Positions 21,197-32,564 of a stretch of DNA of 64,000 nucleotides are shown in pieces. Source of the stretch: Volutella citrinella. Lineage: Eukaryota > Ascomycota > Sordariomycetes > Hypocreales > Nectriaceae. Position 1 is the first letter of the stretch. Each line of letters starts with the position of its first letter. The notes under the pieces were generated by a model. The model was not told the origin of the DNA and made no database searches. It worked only from the letters and a program-made list of their open reading frames with translations. The stretch covers positions 3,348,001-3,412,000 of the forward strand of contig JAWZSP010000008.1 of assembly GCA_034401135.1 (NCBI GenBank), in the 5' to 3' direction. The position numbers and the translations under genes are program-made.

Positions 21197-23308
21197 ATGC
21201 CTCCACCAAATCCCGATTGGGTCAAAGCCCTAAAACCTGCTGGTCCACAAGGATCAGAGCTTCTCAAGCTGGAGAGGGCTAAATCGAATGTCAATGTGGA
21301 CCAACTTGCTGAATTTTTGTTCACGAGCGAGGCATTGCAGAGAAGGGAGAAGATTGCCAAAATCCTCCAATCGCATGACGTCTTTGATAAATCGCAAAAC
21401 TACTTCCAGGGCAGGCAAGAACGATTCAAGCGTTCCTTGGCCAGGGCAAAGGCATTGAGGCAATTATCAGTCTCGCATCAATGGAGCCAGGAGGACGAAT
21501 ACACGGCCAATGATCTCATCGGCGAGCCCACACCATACGGCCTGCATGCATCCATGTTCTTGAAGACCCTGGAAGAACAAGGAACTCCCGCACAACACAA
21601 GATGTTCCTTGAACCGGCGCAGCGCTACGAATTCATCGGCTGTTACGCGCAGACAGAGCTTGGCCACGGATCCAACGTTAAAGGCCTGGAGACTACAGCC
21701 ACATGGAACCCCCAGGACAGGACCTTCACGCTGCATTCGCCCTCCCTAACAGCCTCCAAGTGGTGGATTGGCTCGCTGGGCAAAGCGGCAAATCATGCCG
21801 TGGTAGTGGCACAACTCATTTTGGGCGGCAAATCCTATGGTCCGCACCCGTTTGTCGTTCAAATCCGGGATCTCAAGACCCATCAACCTTTGCCTGATGT
21901 TCACGTCGGAGATATCGGTCCAAAGTTTGGTTACAACACCATGGACAACGGGTTCTTGCTCTTCAACCACGTCAAAATCCCTCACGCGAATATGCTTAGT
22001 CGATTTTCAGGAGTGGATCCGGAAACAGGGCGCTACATCAGGCCATCCAACCCGGCACTTGTTTACGGCACGATGACCTATATCCGGTCCACGATTGTCC
22101 TCCAGTCAGGGTCTGTTCTTGCTCGAGGAGTTACCATAGCCACGCGTTACTGCGCGGTTCGGCGTCAATTCCACGACCGTGACGGTGTCGACGGAGATGC
22201 AGTCGAGAACCAGGTGCTCAATTACACCATGGTGCATCACCGCATCTTACCGCTGTTGGCGGCTTCTTATGCTCTGCATTTTACTGGTCGCCAAATGCTC
22301 AATCTCTACGAGGCAAACCAGGCACAGATGTCCAACAAACAACGTGTAGATGGCGGAAACAATGCTACGCGAGCTTCGGGCCAGGAGGAGCTTCCTTCCG
22401 GTGCTGACCTCTTGGCCGATCTTCATGCGATTTCGTGCTCTCTAAAGGCATTCGCATCGACTACAGCTGCAGAGGGATTGGAAGTGTGTCGTCGTGCTTG
22501 CGGCGGCCACGGGTACTCCAATTTCTCTGGGATAGGCACCTGGTATGCCGACTATCTACCCAACGTCACCTGGGAGGGAGACAACTACATGTTGACCCAA
22601 CAAGTGGCTCAATATCTGCTGAAAGCTGCTCGTGCCGTAAGAGACGGAAAGGCGGCCAACAGTAGCATCGCTCGCGTCTTGAAACAGTTTCTACAGAGGC
22701 AGGATGCCGGTGTTGCCTTCGATATCCTCGAGAATGACGACGATATTGTTGGTGCCTTTGGTTGTCGGGTCGCCTTTCTCACCTTTGAAGCCCTCGAACA
22801 CAGGGATAAGGACAAACAGTCCTGGAACAGCCTTTTGATCGATTTCTGGCGTCTTTCTACTGCGTTCGCCGAGTACCAAGTAGTCAAAAACTTTTACGAA
22901 GCGCTCCAGGACAAGAAGACAAAGTCATCGATTGATTCCAACACCTTTTCGGTACTCTGCAAGCTATTTCGACTATTCTCTCTGGGGCTTTTGGTGGCCA
23001 ACGCCTCTGATTTCACTTCAAGTGCCGCTGTCAAGGAAACTCAGATCAAGATTGCACGAACAAAGCGGATGCTGGGGCTCCTTGAAGAAATTCGGCCTCA
23101 CTCCTTGAGGCTGGTTGATGCATGGAAGTTCCTTGACTGGCAACTTGACAGTTCGTTGGGGCGTTTTGATGGTAATGTCTACGAGGATTTGTTTCACAGA
23201 GCCTCGGAGATGAATCCCTTGAATGACGTTGTAATTGACCCATACCCAGAGTCCCCTATTTTATTTCAGACAGATGGGCGTAAAGCGGACTCGAAGGCAA
23301 AGTTGTAA
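21197..23308 (+). CDS. Peroxisomal acyl-CoA oxidase
   Basis: An intronless 703-aa protein, the expected length for this family. The start is taken at MPPPNPDWVK; the 45 in-frame codons upstream look like 5' UTR. It catalyses the first step of peroxisomal beta-oxidation, acyl-CoA plus O2 giving trans-2-enoyl-CoA plus H2O2, with FAD. Evidence includes the flavin-binding segment AQTELGHGSNVKGLETTAT, the middle-domain GPHPFVVQIRD, the ACGGHGYSNFSG motif and WEGDN, which holds the catalytic glutamate. The C-terminus AKL is a type 1 peroxisomal targeting signal. The flanking genes do not form an evident fatty-acid cluster. Confidence 0.95.
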   Translation: MPPPNPDWVKALKPAGPQGSELLKLERAKSNVNVDQLAEFLFTSEALQRREKIAKILQSHDVFDKSQNYFQGRQERFKRSLARAKALRQLSVSHQWSQEDEYTANDLIGEPTPYGLHASMFLKTLEEQGTPAQHKMFLEPAQRYEFIGCYAQTELGHGSNVKGLETTATWNPQDRTFTLHSPSLTASKWWIGSLGKAANHAVVVAQLILGGKSYGPHPFVVQIRDLKTHQPLPDVHVGDIGPKFGYNTMDNGFLLFNHVKIPHANMLSRFSGVDPETGRYIRPSNPALVYGTMTYIRSTIVLQSGSVLARGVTIATRYCAVRRQFHDRDGVDGDAVENQVLNYTMVHHRILPLLAASYALHFTGRQMLNLYEANQAQMSNKQRVDGGNNATRASGQEELPSGADLLADLHAISCSLKAFASTTAAEGLEVCRRACGGHGYSNFSGIGTWYADYLPNVTWEGDNYMLTQQVAQYLLKAARAVRDGKAANSSIARVLKQFLQRQDAGVAFDILENDDDIVGAFGCRVAFLTFEALEHRDKDKQSWNSLLIDFWRLSTAFAEYQVVKNFYEALQDKKTKSSIDSNTFSVLCKLFRLFSLGLLVANASDFTSSAAVKETQIKIARTKRMLGLLEEIRPHSLRLVDAWKFLDWQLDSSLGRFDGNVYEDLFHRASEMNPLNDVVIDPYPESPILFQTDGRKADSKAKL

Positions 23309-23732
23309 TTTAGATACTCTGATTAGATTCTAGATCGTATAAAATCTGCTGTTGATTGTATCCACTCTTAGAAGTAGCACAGGCCACCCCTAGCAATAAC
23401 CTTGATCCTCTGATGTAAATGTGGCGGCGGCAAGTCGTGGAAGGATAGAAACCGAGGGCTGCTCGGCTTGAGGGACATTGATGAGGCCCGGTTTCGAGTT
23501 GTTCGATTTGAATTTGCTCCGTCGTTGAATATGTCTGCGGGACGAACGCCACCAAGCAGGAAAGGAAAGACGGAAATGAGAGACCTTAACCCTCCAGGAT
23601 ATCTAGCCAGTCACTGTGTTCGGTTTTAAATCACCTGCTTAGTAATATTCATGAATTTTTTGGTTGTTAGCAGCTTTTCTCCGCTTGGTCTTCAGAAGGA
23701 CCTGACTTTGTTCCAGTCTCGCATTTGCTAGC
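23309..23732. other. Intergenic region
   Basis: The 3' UTR of the acyl-CoA oxidase and the leader of the small gene at 23733. Nothing else is recognised. Confidence 0.4.
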
Positions 23733-24171
23733 ATGCCGTTTCTTATTGAAATGATCGACCCGAGGCTATGCTCGGGATCCATGGTCGACTACCGCGCCTA
23801 TCTTAACCGTCAACGTGTAGGAGAGCTAGTCGACATTCTAAGAGAATACCAGATGCGCTACGATGGAGTGGAAATGTTGGCTCATACTATGAGTTACATT
23901 TCAACACAAATATGGCCACAACTTCATGATGACTCGGCCGCCGGACGCCAGACCGTTTACAGCGACATTATTGACATTGTTACCTCCAAGCTGTAAGTCT
24001 ACCTAAAGCTAACATTCTCGTTATCTCGAGCTATGTGTCTGACGAGGTTGCTATCCAACGGCCATGACCATCTTCAGAGAAGTGGCTTTGCACAGTCCAA
24101 CGGACTCCCTATTCCCTCTACTTCTGAAGTTGATGATCCGGGAAGAGGTTGGCTCAAAGAATACAGCTTGA
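23733..24171 (+). CDS. Small two-exon protein, unknown
   Basis: Exons 23733-23992 and 24078-24171 join through a GTAAGT donor and TTCAG acceptor, with a CTAAC branch site, to give 117 residues. The protein begins MPFLIEMIDPRLCSGSMVDY, continues through an amphipathic helical part (VGELVDILREYQMRYDGVEM) and ends with LHSPTDSLFPLLLKLMIREE followed by VGSKNTA. Protein-like sequence continues across the intron in the right frame, which supports the splice. There is no signal peptide or zinc cluster. It could be a free-standing small protein or the tail of a larger fungal regulator that lost its front; no function is assigned. Confidence 0.5.
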
Positions 24172-24462
24172 GCTGTGAAAAAAATTGGAAAAGAACATGA
24201 CTTGAAAGCATCCCAGCTGGTTAGTTCTTTGGGCCCTTTTTTCATCGAGGAAACTGAAATGGGGCAAAATGAGCCAGCAGCTAGAATTCCATCTCATTGA
24301 AGTTCTACGCAGCTCCCTTTTGGGTTTAGTTCTGTTGAATAGTACAAATCGGTTATAAATCCTATCATGAATTTTCAACCCTCGTGTTCATTATTCACTT
24401 GACAGTTACTATACCCTACGTAATTATTGATCAAATATTGTTGTGAATGTTAGGGTGCATAT

Positions 24463-26025
24463 CTACAACGAAAATCGCCATTGTCGCGGAAGAGGGTTGC
24501 CCTCTTCCACATTCCGAGATTCCAGCAAGGTCTTTCGTTCCAGCTTTCTGTTCAGCCAGAGATATTGGCAGCTGGTGCCAATGGCAGAAACCAGCCCAAC
24601 AGATATCAGCGAGAGGATGACTGTAAACCCCGTCTTATAAAGTGGCGCATCATGCGCTTGGAAGACCTGGCCTCCAGCAATACCAGCAGAATTTGCCGTC
24701 ATGATGATAATAGCCATTGTTATGGACCGCTCTGCCGGTGACCGGGTATTGATGGCAATCCAAGATGCATTCAGTGGATGTGCGATAGGTACCCATACCA
24801 AGGTGCAGATGAGAAGCGCGTACTTGAGATCCTTGTTGGTGTTCCCAACGAGCTGCTTGGTTGCCAGCTATCATCCATTAGTACTCATGAATAGCCGTGT
24901 CATTTGTCAACGACTTACACTGAATGCCCAAGACAGGATGACTGCAACCAGGATCAGAAGACCTCGCCGCTGCGTTTTGTCGGCGATCCAGCCAAAGAGC
25001 AGGTTGACAACAATCACAATCCAACCGCTGACCGAGGCTAGTGCGTTGGCCTTCAGACGTCCGTAGCCGAAGCTGGCGATGATGGACGGCGCGTAGGTTC
25101 CCAACGGCGCAACGATGCAGATGGTGCAAAAAGTAATGATGAGATGAGGGTAGATGTACCAGTGAGAAAATGCGGCCTTGATGTCGGTCCACCTGACGTG
25201 CTTGGGTGGGTTCAACTTTGCCGGATCATCGTAGGCGACACGGTTGACGAGAATACGGATCTCGGTTTCCGTAAAGTATGAATGACCCAGGATGTTCTTG
25301 GGGTTTGCAGGTGAGTGCGGCATCAGCAGAGTAAACACGACCCCAACAATAATTGTCAGTATTCCTTCAAGCAAAAACATCCACTGCCAGCCGGCCAAGC
25401 CGGCCACGCCACGCATGTGAAGGACGCCGTAGGCAATAAGGCCAGTTGAAGCAGATGCTGTCATGTTTCCCAGGAAAAAGGCCGTGAACCGGCGACTCAT
25501 CTCGTTGCGTTTGTACCACAGCGTCAGGGTGTAGAGTCCAGCAGGGATGAATCCCGCCTCGAGGAGTCCAAGTAGTAGTCTAGTGGTGTAGAATACTCCG
25601 ACTCCCTTCTGAAAGGCCTGAAAGGTAGCCACCAGGCCCCAGCAAATGATCTGGCAGCTGATCCATTTCTGCGGCCCGAAGCGGTAGAGCACAAGGTTGC
25701 TCGGCAGCTCAAGGAGGACAATTCCCAAGCTGAGTAGTTGGCCGCCGACGTTGAACTGGAACTGAGTGATGCCCACATCTCGGAGGAAGAAGTCGGTTAG
25801 GGCGTTGCCAATATTGCCGCGGTCGAGTTGCAGGACGAAGAAGCCGGCAATGAGCAGGGGCATGACGAGAAGGTCAAGCTTTCGAACAAGACGCTTCTCT
25901 TCTGCTTCGGACCAGTCAATGGTCTGGCTGTGTCGCTCAGAACCATTGCGGTCGTCAATTGAAATGGCGTCTCCCACGTCGGACACGTCAAGTTTGACGG
26001 GAAACGTTCCTTTTTCAGTGCTCAT
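24463..26025 (-). CDS. MFS anion:cation symporter, Dal5/allantoate-permease family
   Basis: Exons 26025-24919 and 24867-24463 (52-bp intron with GTAAGT and GATAG ends, phase 0) give 503 aa. The start MSTEKGTFPV is preferred; an in-frame ATG 31 codons upstream is possible. About 12 membrane segments are visible. Family hallmarks are DLLVMPLLIAGFFVLQLDRG followed by NIGNA in helix 1, FGPQKWISCQIICWG and LLGLLEAGFIPAGLYTLTLW. This subfamily imports organic anions such as allantoate, nicotinate, pantothenate and sulfonate or sulfate esters (yeast Soa1). The divergent arylsulfatase 578 bp away makes a sulfate-ester substrate the best guess. Confidence 0.9.
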
Positions 26026-26602
26026 AATGGAGACAGAGGCGAGGTAGTTGGAACTGGTGGGATAAAAAAGGACATGCTGATGCTGAGAACCAAAGGGTTT
26101 TAAGTACACGAGAGCCATGGCTGATCTTTCTCGACAACTTCAATCCAGAGCACCGCGTCTATCACATCGCAATGCACCAAATCGATTGCGCAACCTCGCA
26201 CTCTCCCTCGCCGCTTGTTCTCATTCGTGAACTGTTCGGCTTGTGCGGGGATAGCGTTGTATTAGCGAGGAACCGTAGCTCAGCTAGCTGGGTGAACCAA
26301 TGATGATGTGATCCGAACATCAGAATTGACAGCTGGGGTTGTGTGGGGGTTGGTGGGGCGATATCACGACATGATTTGGCCCAATCATTCAGACATCCGA
26401 GGCCAAGGGTCCGGTTAGCGTGCAAGATGAGAAAGGCAACGAGATGCCCATGACGCGGGATGCAACTGAACAAGGTGTTGTTGTTTCCAGGCGCAATGTC
26501 CATATAAATTATGCACATTCCTTCATCACCAAGCACGCCATATCCTACATTGCATCACTCAGTTTACTTTACCTTGGCTGCTTCCAGTTCATCTTTTCCA
26601 CA
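26026..26602. other. Divergent promoter of MFS transporter and arylsulfatase
   Basis: This 577 bp region separates the two start codons and probably co-regulates them. The arylsulfatase frame stays open upstream to 26420, but the codons before MGGARRPN look like leader sequence. Confidence 0.45.
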
Positions 26603-28413
<1,811 letters not shown>

Positions 28414-28604
28414 AGGCCATTGTTGGGGATGGTCACGCAATCGAGGCCCGCAATGGCGTCTCTGGCTAATTGGGGCATGCACTAAATAACTCGTTACCTG
28501 TGATGACTGGACTGGGACCTTGTTTCCCCCAGAGTACCGTCGTGTCTAGTCTGCAATCAATACATTTGCCTCACTCTCCCGGCACGGGCATTGTCCAACC
28601 GGAT

Positions 28605-29830
28605 ATGGGCTACAACAAGACCCGGAGCGGATGCCTCGGTTGCAAAGTCAGAAAAGTAAAGGTGCTCACGATTCACAATCAGATGAAATGAGAGCTCCCA
28701 ATTGCTGATTGCTTAGACAGTGCGATGAGTCTATTCCCTGCAAGGCCTGCGTTCGACGCAACACAGCGTGCAGCTTACTAGACAGCCCAGTGAGCCCACC
28801 CAAGACGCGGCAGAGAGTCACAAAGGCAGGCAACAATCTTCCGAAAGATGGACGTGCCATCTCAAGGTCTTGCCGTGCTCAAAGCCTCCAATGGATTGCA
28901 CCTGCACCTTCAATCAGAGATGGCTTGGCCAGGGCAGACACGGAGCTACTAGGACACTGGAACCGTGTGGCTTTCAAGACGATGATATATTGGAGGTACA
29001 ACCCGCACTTTTGGCAGTCGGAAATACTCGGCATGGCATTCACACACCCTGTCTTGATGAGTCTCATCCTCGCCATCTCGTCGTTTCACCAGGCTCACGC
29101 GGCGCATCACGGACACCTGCAAGCCAAAGACCATCTCCAACAGCGCAACGCCCATGCCCATCGCGGCTTCAGGTTCTGGCGAGACGCAGTCGGAATGATG
29201 AGGGAGACGGTCATGAATACAACCGTGGAAAATGGCCGTGTCTGCTTTATCGCTTCCATTTTGATGGTCATGAGCGCGTTCGGAGGCGGCCTACTCAAGG
29301 AGCTGATGCGAGCTGACAATGAGCCCTCATCAATGTTTGATGACCTGCTTGTGATTTTTAGACTTCACAGAGGAATCATGCCCATCGGCGATGCCTTTGG
29401 CGTCAACATGCGGCCAGACGGAGGCGAGCGTGTCTTGTACATCACCCACGATGGGGATGAGGCCAGGCCCCTGAAACAGGGACCTCTCGATGCGCTGCTG
29501 CAGAAGCTCGACTCCTTGACCTTTCTCGACGACGAGCAGGATGACGCCATTAGAGTCACCTGCCAAGACGCACTAGAATTGTTGCGATGGCTAGTGATCA
29601 AGGCTCAGGCGTCGCAACTGTGGCCCTCGCACAGAGCTGCCCTGCAGTGGATTAGCCGCTGGAGCGACGACTTTATGATGCTGCTGGAGTCCCGTGAGCC
29701 GGCGGCGTTGGTCCTCATGTCTATTTGCTGCGACATGTTGGACATTGGATCAGAAGATGTTTTTATCATGCCCGGGTGGAAGCCGGCAATCATGGCTCAA
29801 ATTGGGGAAATCGTCATGGGAGATAGCTGA
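28605..29830 (+). CDS. Zn2Cys6 transcription factor
   Basis: Exons 28605-28661 and 28721-29830 give 388 aa. The zinc cluster is split by the intron after CLGCKVRKVK; joining to CDESIPCKACVRRNTAC restores the canonical CxxC-x6-C-x6-CxxC-x6-C spacing, which fixes the splice even though the donor (GTGCTC) is weak. The remainder matches the central regulatory region of short fungal regulators (HPVLMSLILAISSFHQAHAA; a long helical C-terminal half). It would bind CGG-type sites in the nucleus. It lies 191 bp downstream of the arylsulfatase on the same strand and is a good candidate regulator of the sulfatase/transporter pair. Confidence 0.85.
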
Positions 29831-29840
29831 TAAATCGAGT

Positions 29841-31136
29841 TTATCTGTGTGATTCTGCCTGTTCGTCTCGTTTCAACGCACGATTTTTTTGCATGTCCTT
29901 CTGCCACTTCTTCTCTCTCCAACGGTACGTCCTCGCACGCTGCACTGCGCGAGTAGAGTAAACAGATCTTGATCGCACAAATACCTTGGACCCGGTTTGT
30001 TGGATATGCAGCCCGGCCATCTTGAGTCCCGAAGCATCATCGATGGACTCGTCCAATGCGCTGGCATGCACTCCGCGGTGTTCTTTTCCTCGTCTATCGT
30101 TGTACCGTTTCGTCTTTTGTTGCCTGGCAATGTACGCAACCCTGTTTGGGTCCACCATTGGCACTCTTGGTCTACCTGTGTAGCTCCAGGGAAGATTGTA
30201 GAAACCCAGAATAACCTTCTGGCCCGGCTCCCAGATGATGCTGGTGCGGGTGCAGTTCTCGGATGGCATTGTCGCTACAGGGGCGGATGAGGGATCGGTG
30301 TCCTGTAAAAGGAACAGTCTCTGGAAGAAGGAGGCAACGGCTTCGGCGAGTGTATAAGACCGCTTGTTGGGGGCCATGGCGCCTTTCGACCTCGCTGGCC
30401 TGCCCTTGATCCGACCTTGGGGCTGGCCAGATGCCGAGAAAGAGAAACGTGCTTCAGTGTCACTACCCCAAGTAGGAGCAGGACGCCAATGCCAGTTTGC
30501 CTCACCACGGGCGTGTTCATTTGCCGCTGTCCAGACTGAGTCTATGCCTTGGGCCGGCAGAACCTTGTCTGATATCTGATCACACTTCTCCCTAGCAGCC
30601 GGTATTGACATTGTACAGCACATTAGGTGAGCGTGCAAATCCAGCATGCGGAGTTGCTTGCATCGCTGGACAGCGTTCCAAAAGGGTGTTAAGCGACACG
30701 AACTGTAGTCCAGGTAGCAATTGTCGCGATCCGGTTGTAGGATAATAACGGAGCGCAGATTGTCGCGGCAAATGGCCCGCAGTTTGCGTCCAACAAACGA
30801 GATGAATTCTTTGGTGTTGAAGAAGCAAAAGTCATTTTCCGACCAGAAAATCAGCGTTGCCAACTCGTTGAGCCTCTTGTTGACGAGCAAGAGTCCGAGT
30901 CCGAGTCGCTTCCCACAACTACACCTTTCTGACAGTCTATCCCACTCAATCGAACACCACCAATACGATCCTTGGCGACTGTGCTGAGTGAATGCGGGGC
31001 TGCACTTGTCGTCGTGTTTCCGGTCAACTCTCCGCTCTTCGACGAGCGCAAATCGCGATATTTGCAGGAGGATCTCGGTGGGAAGACTGTCTAGCGATGT
31101 TGCGGGCGACTCTTTGCGCGTAATCTGCTCTGGCAT
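29841..31136 (-). CDS. F-box-like protein (DUF7730 type)
   Basis: An intronless 431-aa protein whose stop lies 10 bp from the end of the convergent zinc-cluster gene. Near the N-terminus, SLDSLPTEILLQISRFALVE is a recognisable F-box helix, followed by a Cys-rich patch (RCSCGKRLGLGLLLVNKRLN) and a segment predicting a histone-fold-like or LRR-like body (FWSENDFCFFNTKEFISFVG). The C-terminus is strongly basic. F-box proteins recruit substrates to SCF ubiquitin ligases, but many fungal members of this class have no known target. Confidence 0.75.
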   Translation of the reverse strand: MPEQITRKESPATSLDSLPTEILLQISRFALVEERRVDRKHDDKCSPAFTQHSRQGSYWWCSIEWDRLSERCSCGKRLGLGLLLVNKRLNELATLIFWSENDFCFFNTKEFISFVGRKLRAICRDNLRSVIILQPDRDNCYLDYSSCRLTPFWNAVQRCKQLRMLDLHAHLMCCTMSIPAAREKCDQISDKVLPAQGIDSVWTAANEHARGEANWHWRPAPTWGSDTEARFSFSASGQPQGRIKGRPARSKGAMAPNKRSYTLAEAVASFFQRLFLLQDTDPSSAPVATMPSENCTRTSIIWEPGQKVILGFYNLPWSYTGRPRVPMVDPNRVAYIARQQKTKRYNDRRGKEHRGVHASALDESIDDASGLKMAGLHIQQTGSKVFVRSRSVYSTRAVQRARTYRWREKKWQKDMQKNRALKRDEQAESHR

Positions 31137-31631
31137 GTTCGGTGGTGAAACGTGAGATGCGAGAAGAGCGATGGATCAGCCATTCGTAGTTAGGCAGCAG
31201 CCATCAGAAAAGGCCCACTATGAATATCCCAGGCAGTGCTGACACTCAGCCACACTGTCCTTACTGCCTACACTCAGCCGATTCTTCCTTGAACCAGGGC
31301 GGTAGGCGACGAATAGTACGATAGACCCGCTTTACTACCACGTCGAGAATACTTGCGCTTTTCAACATTCCCGGGGAAAACTGGCAAGCCTTGGCCATGT
31401 AACGTTTTCTAGGTGTCACATGTATTTCTCTCACGAACCAATCTGCTCATTTTATACATGTCTCGGTGCTGCCCCGCAGTGAGAAAGTACATATTCAGGC
31501 CATCCTCCCTCTTCGGACGAGTCGGTCACGTCCTCCATCGCTCAGCACTGAACAGCAGCCCCCTGTTTGAGTCAAGGATAGGACGATGGGTACAACCACG
31601 CAGGTGAAATAGCCTACTCACCACGCGACAG
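31137..31631. other. Intergenic region
   Basis: The region between the F-box gene start and the decayed kinase-like gene. No supported feature is seen. Confidence 0.4.
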
Positions 31632-32226
31632 ATGGATTTCACGCTTTGCTCCCAAACGATCCGCTGCAATGGAGAGGTGGTTTGTATACCTCCAGACCAC
31701 GAGTGTCCCCACGTCGTCAAAGTCGTGCTCCCAGGCAGCCAGTTTCCTAGAGTACCGAGGAATATTGTCCTCAAAAAGGAAGAAAAGGATTAACCGAAGT
31801 TCTTTGAGTGCGAGAAATTGGTCTACGAATTTCTTTAGCAGAAACCGGCACCATACGTTCTTACGTACTACGGAATGGGCACGCTGGATGGGTCTCGAGT
31901 TCTCATGCTCTCCGAGATTCTCACCGCTGGGCTGCAGCACGCTGGCGGCGACGTCGCCGCCACTAGGCACTACTCTCCTCGACGCGATGCTCACAAAAAC
32001 ACTGCAAACAGTTCGTGACGCAGGCGTCTATCACGAAGACATGCGGCTCAACAACTTCCATCTTGTTGGAAACGAGTTGTACATACTGGATTTCGGGGAA
32101 TCCCAGCTGCTCCATAACCTGGACGATGGCCAGGAAAGGTCAGACATACTGTCGATCGGCTACCAGGTCGCTGTTATGCTGAAAGACTACACCTACTATT
32201 ACCCCAAAGCGCATGTATGCTACTGA
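31632..32226 (+). pseudogene. Decayed protein-kinase-like gene
   Basis: From the ATG at 31632 one frame reads MDFTLCSQTIRCNGEVVCIP and continues through CPHVVKVVLPG, a TAA at 31791, FFECEKLVYEFL, a TAG at 31836, and QKPAPYVLTYYGMGTLDGSR. Around 31960-31980 the homology moves to another frame, which gives TLLDAMLTKTLQTVRDAGVY, HEDMRLNNF and ILDFGES before ending at 32226. HxDxxxxN and DFG are the catalytic-loop and metal-binding motifs of the kinase fold. Two in-frame stops and one frameshift make it a pseudogene. Both stops fit C-to-T changes, as produced by repeat-induced point mutation, but ordinary decay is equally possible. Confidence 0.75.
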
Positions 32227-32564
32227 ATATCTTCCATATTATCTTTAGCCGGGCTGCCGCGTTGTACGCCGTTATCGAACAAGAGTGCTCAACTAAACAA
32301 CGGATTTCGCAACCCCAGCCACATATTTGTGATATATGCAGCCACTCGGCTATGGGGCCTCTGGATTGGTCCATCGCTGGTCAGATTTCTGGCCGGCGTG
32401 GCCTCAAGTTGCTCAGCACACATCACGTGCCGCGCAGCCTCGTTTTCCTTTTCATCCCCTCATCTTGTCTGCGCAAACCCGCCTTGCTTTTCCTCGGTTT
32501 TCAATAGCAAGAGCCCTTGACCGGATATTCGCAGAATTTACCACTACAATACCCAACCTACGCG
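32227..32564. other. Promoter region of NLR-2
   Basis: This 338 bp lies between the kinase relic and the NLR-2 start. It contains a polypyrimidine-rich stretch near 32440-32510, common before fungal transcription starts. Nothing else is recognised. Confidence 0.35.

Noticed and set aside
31614..31994. 126-codon minus-strand frame over the kinase relic
   Set aside because: It mirrors the kinase-derived coding strand and contains no domain of its own.
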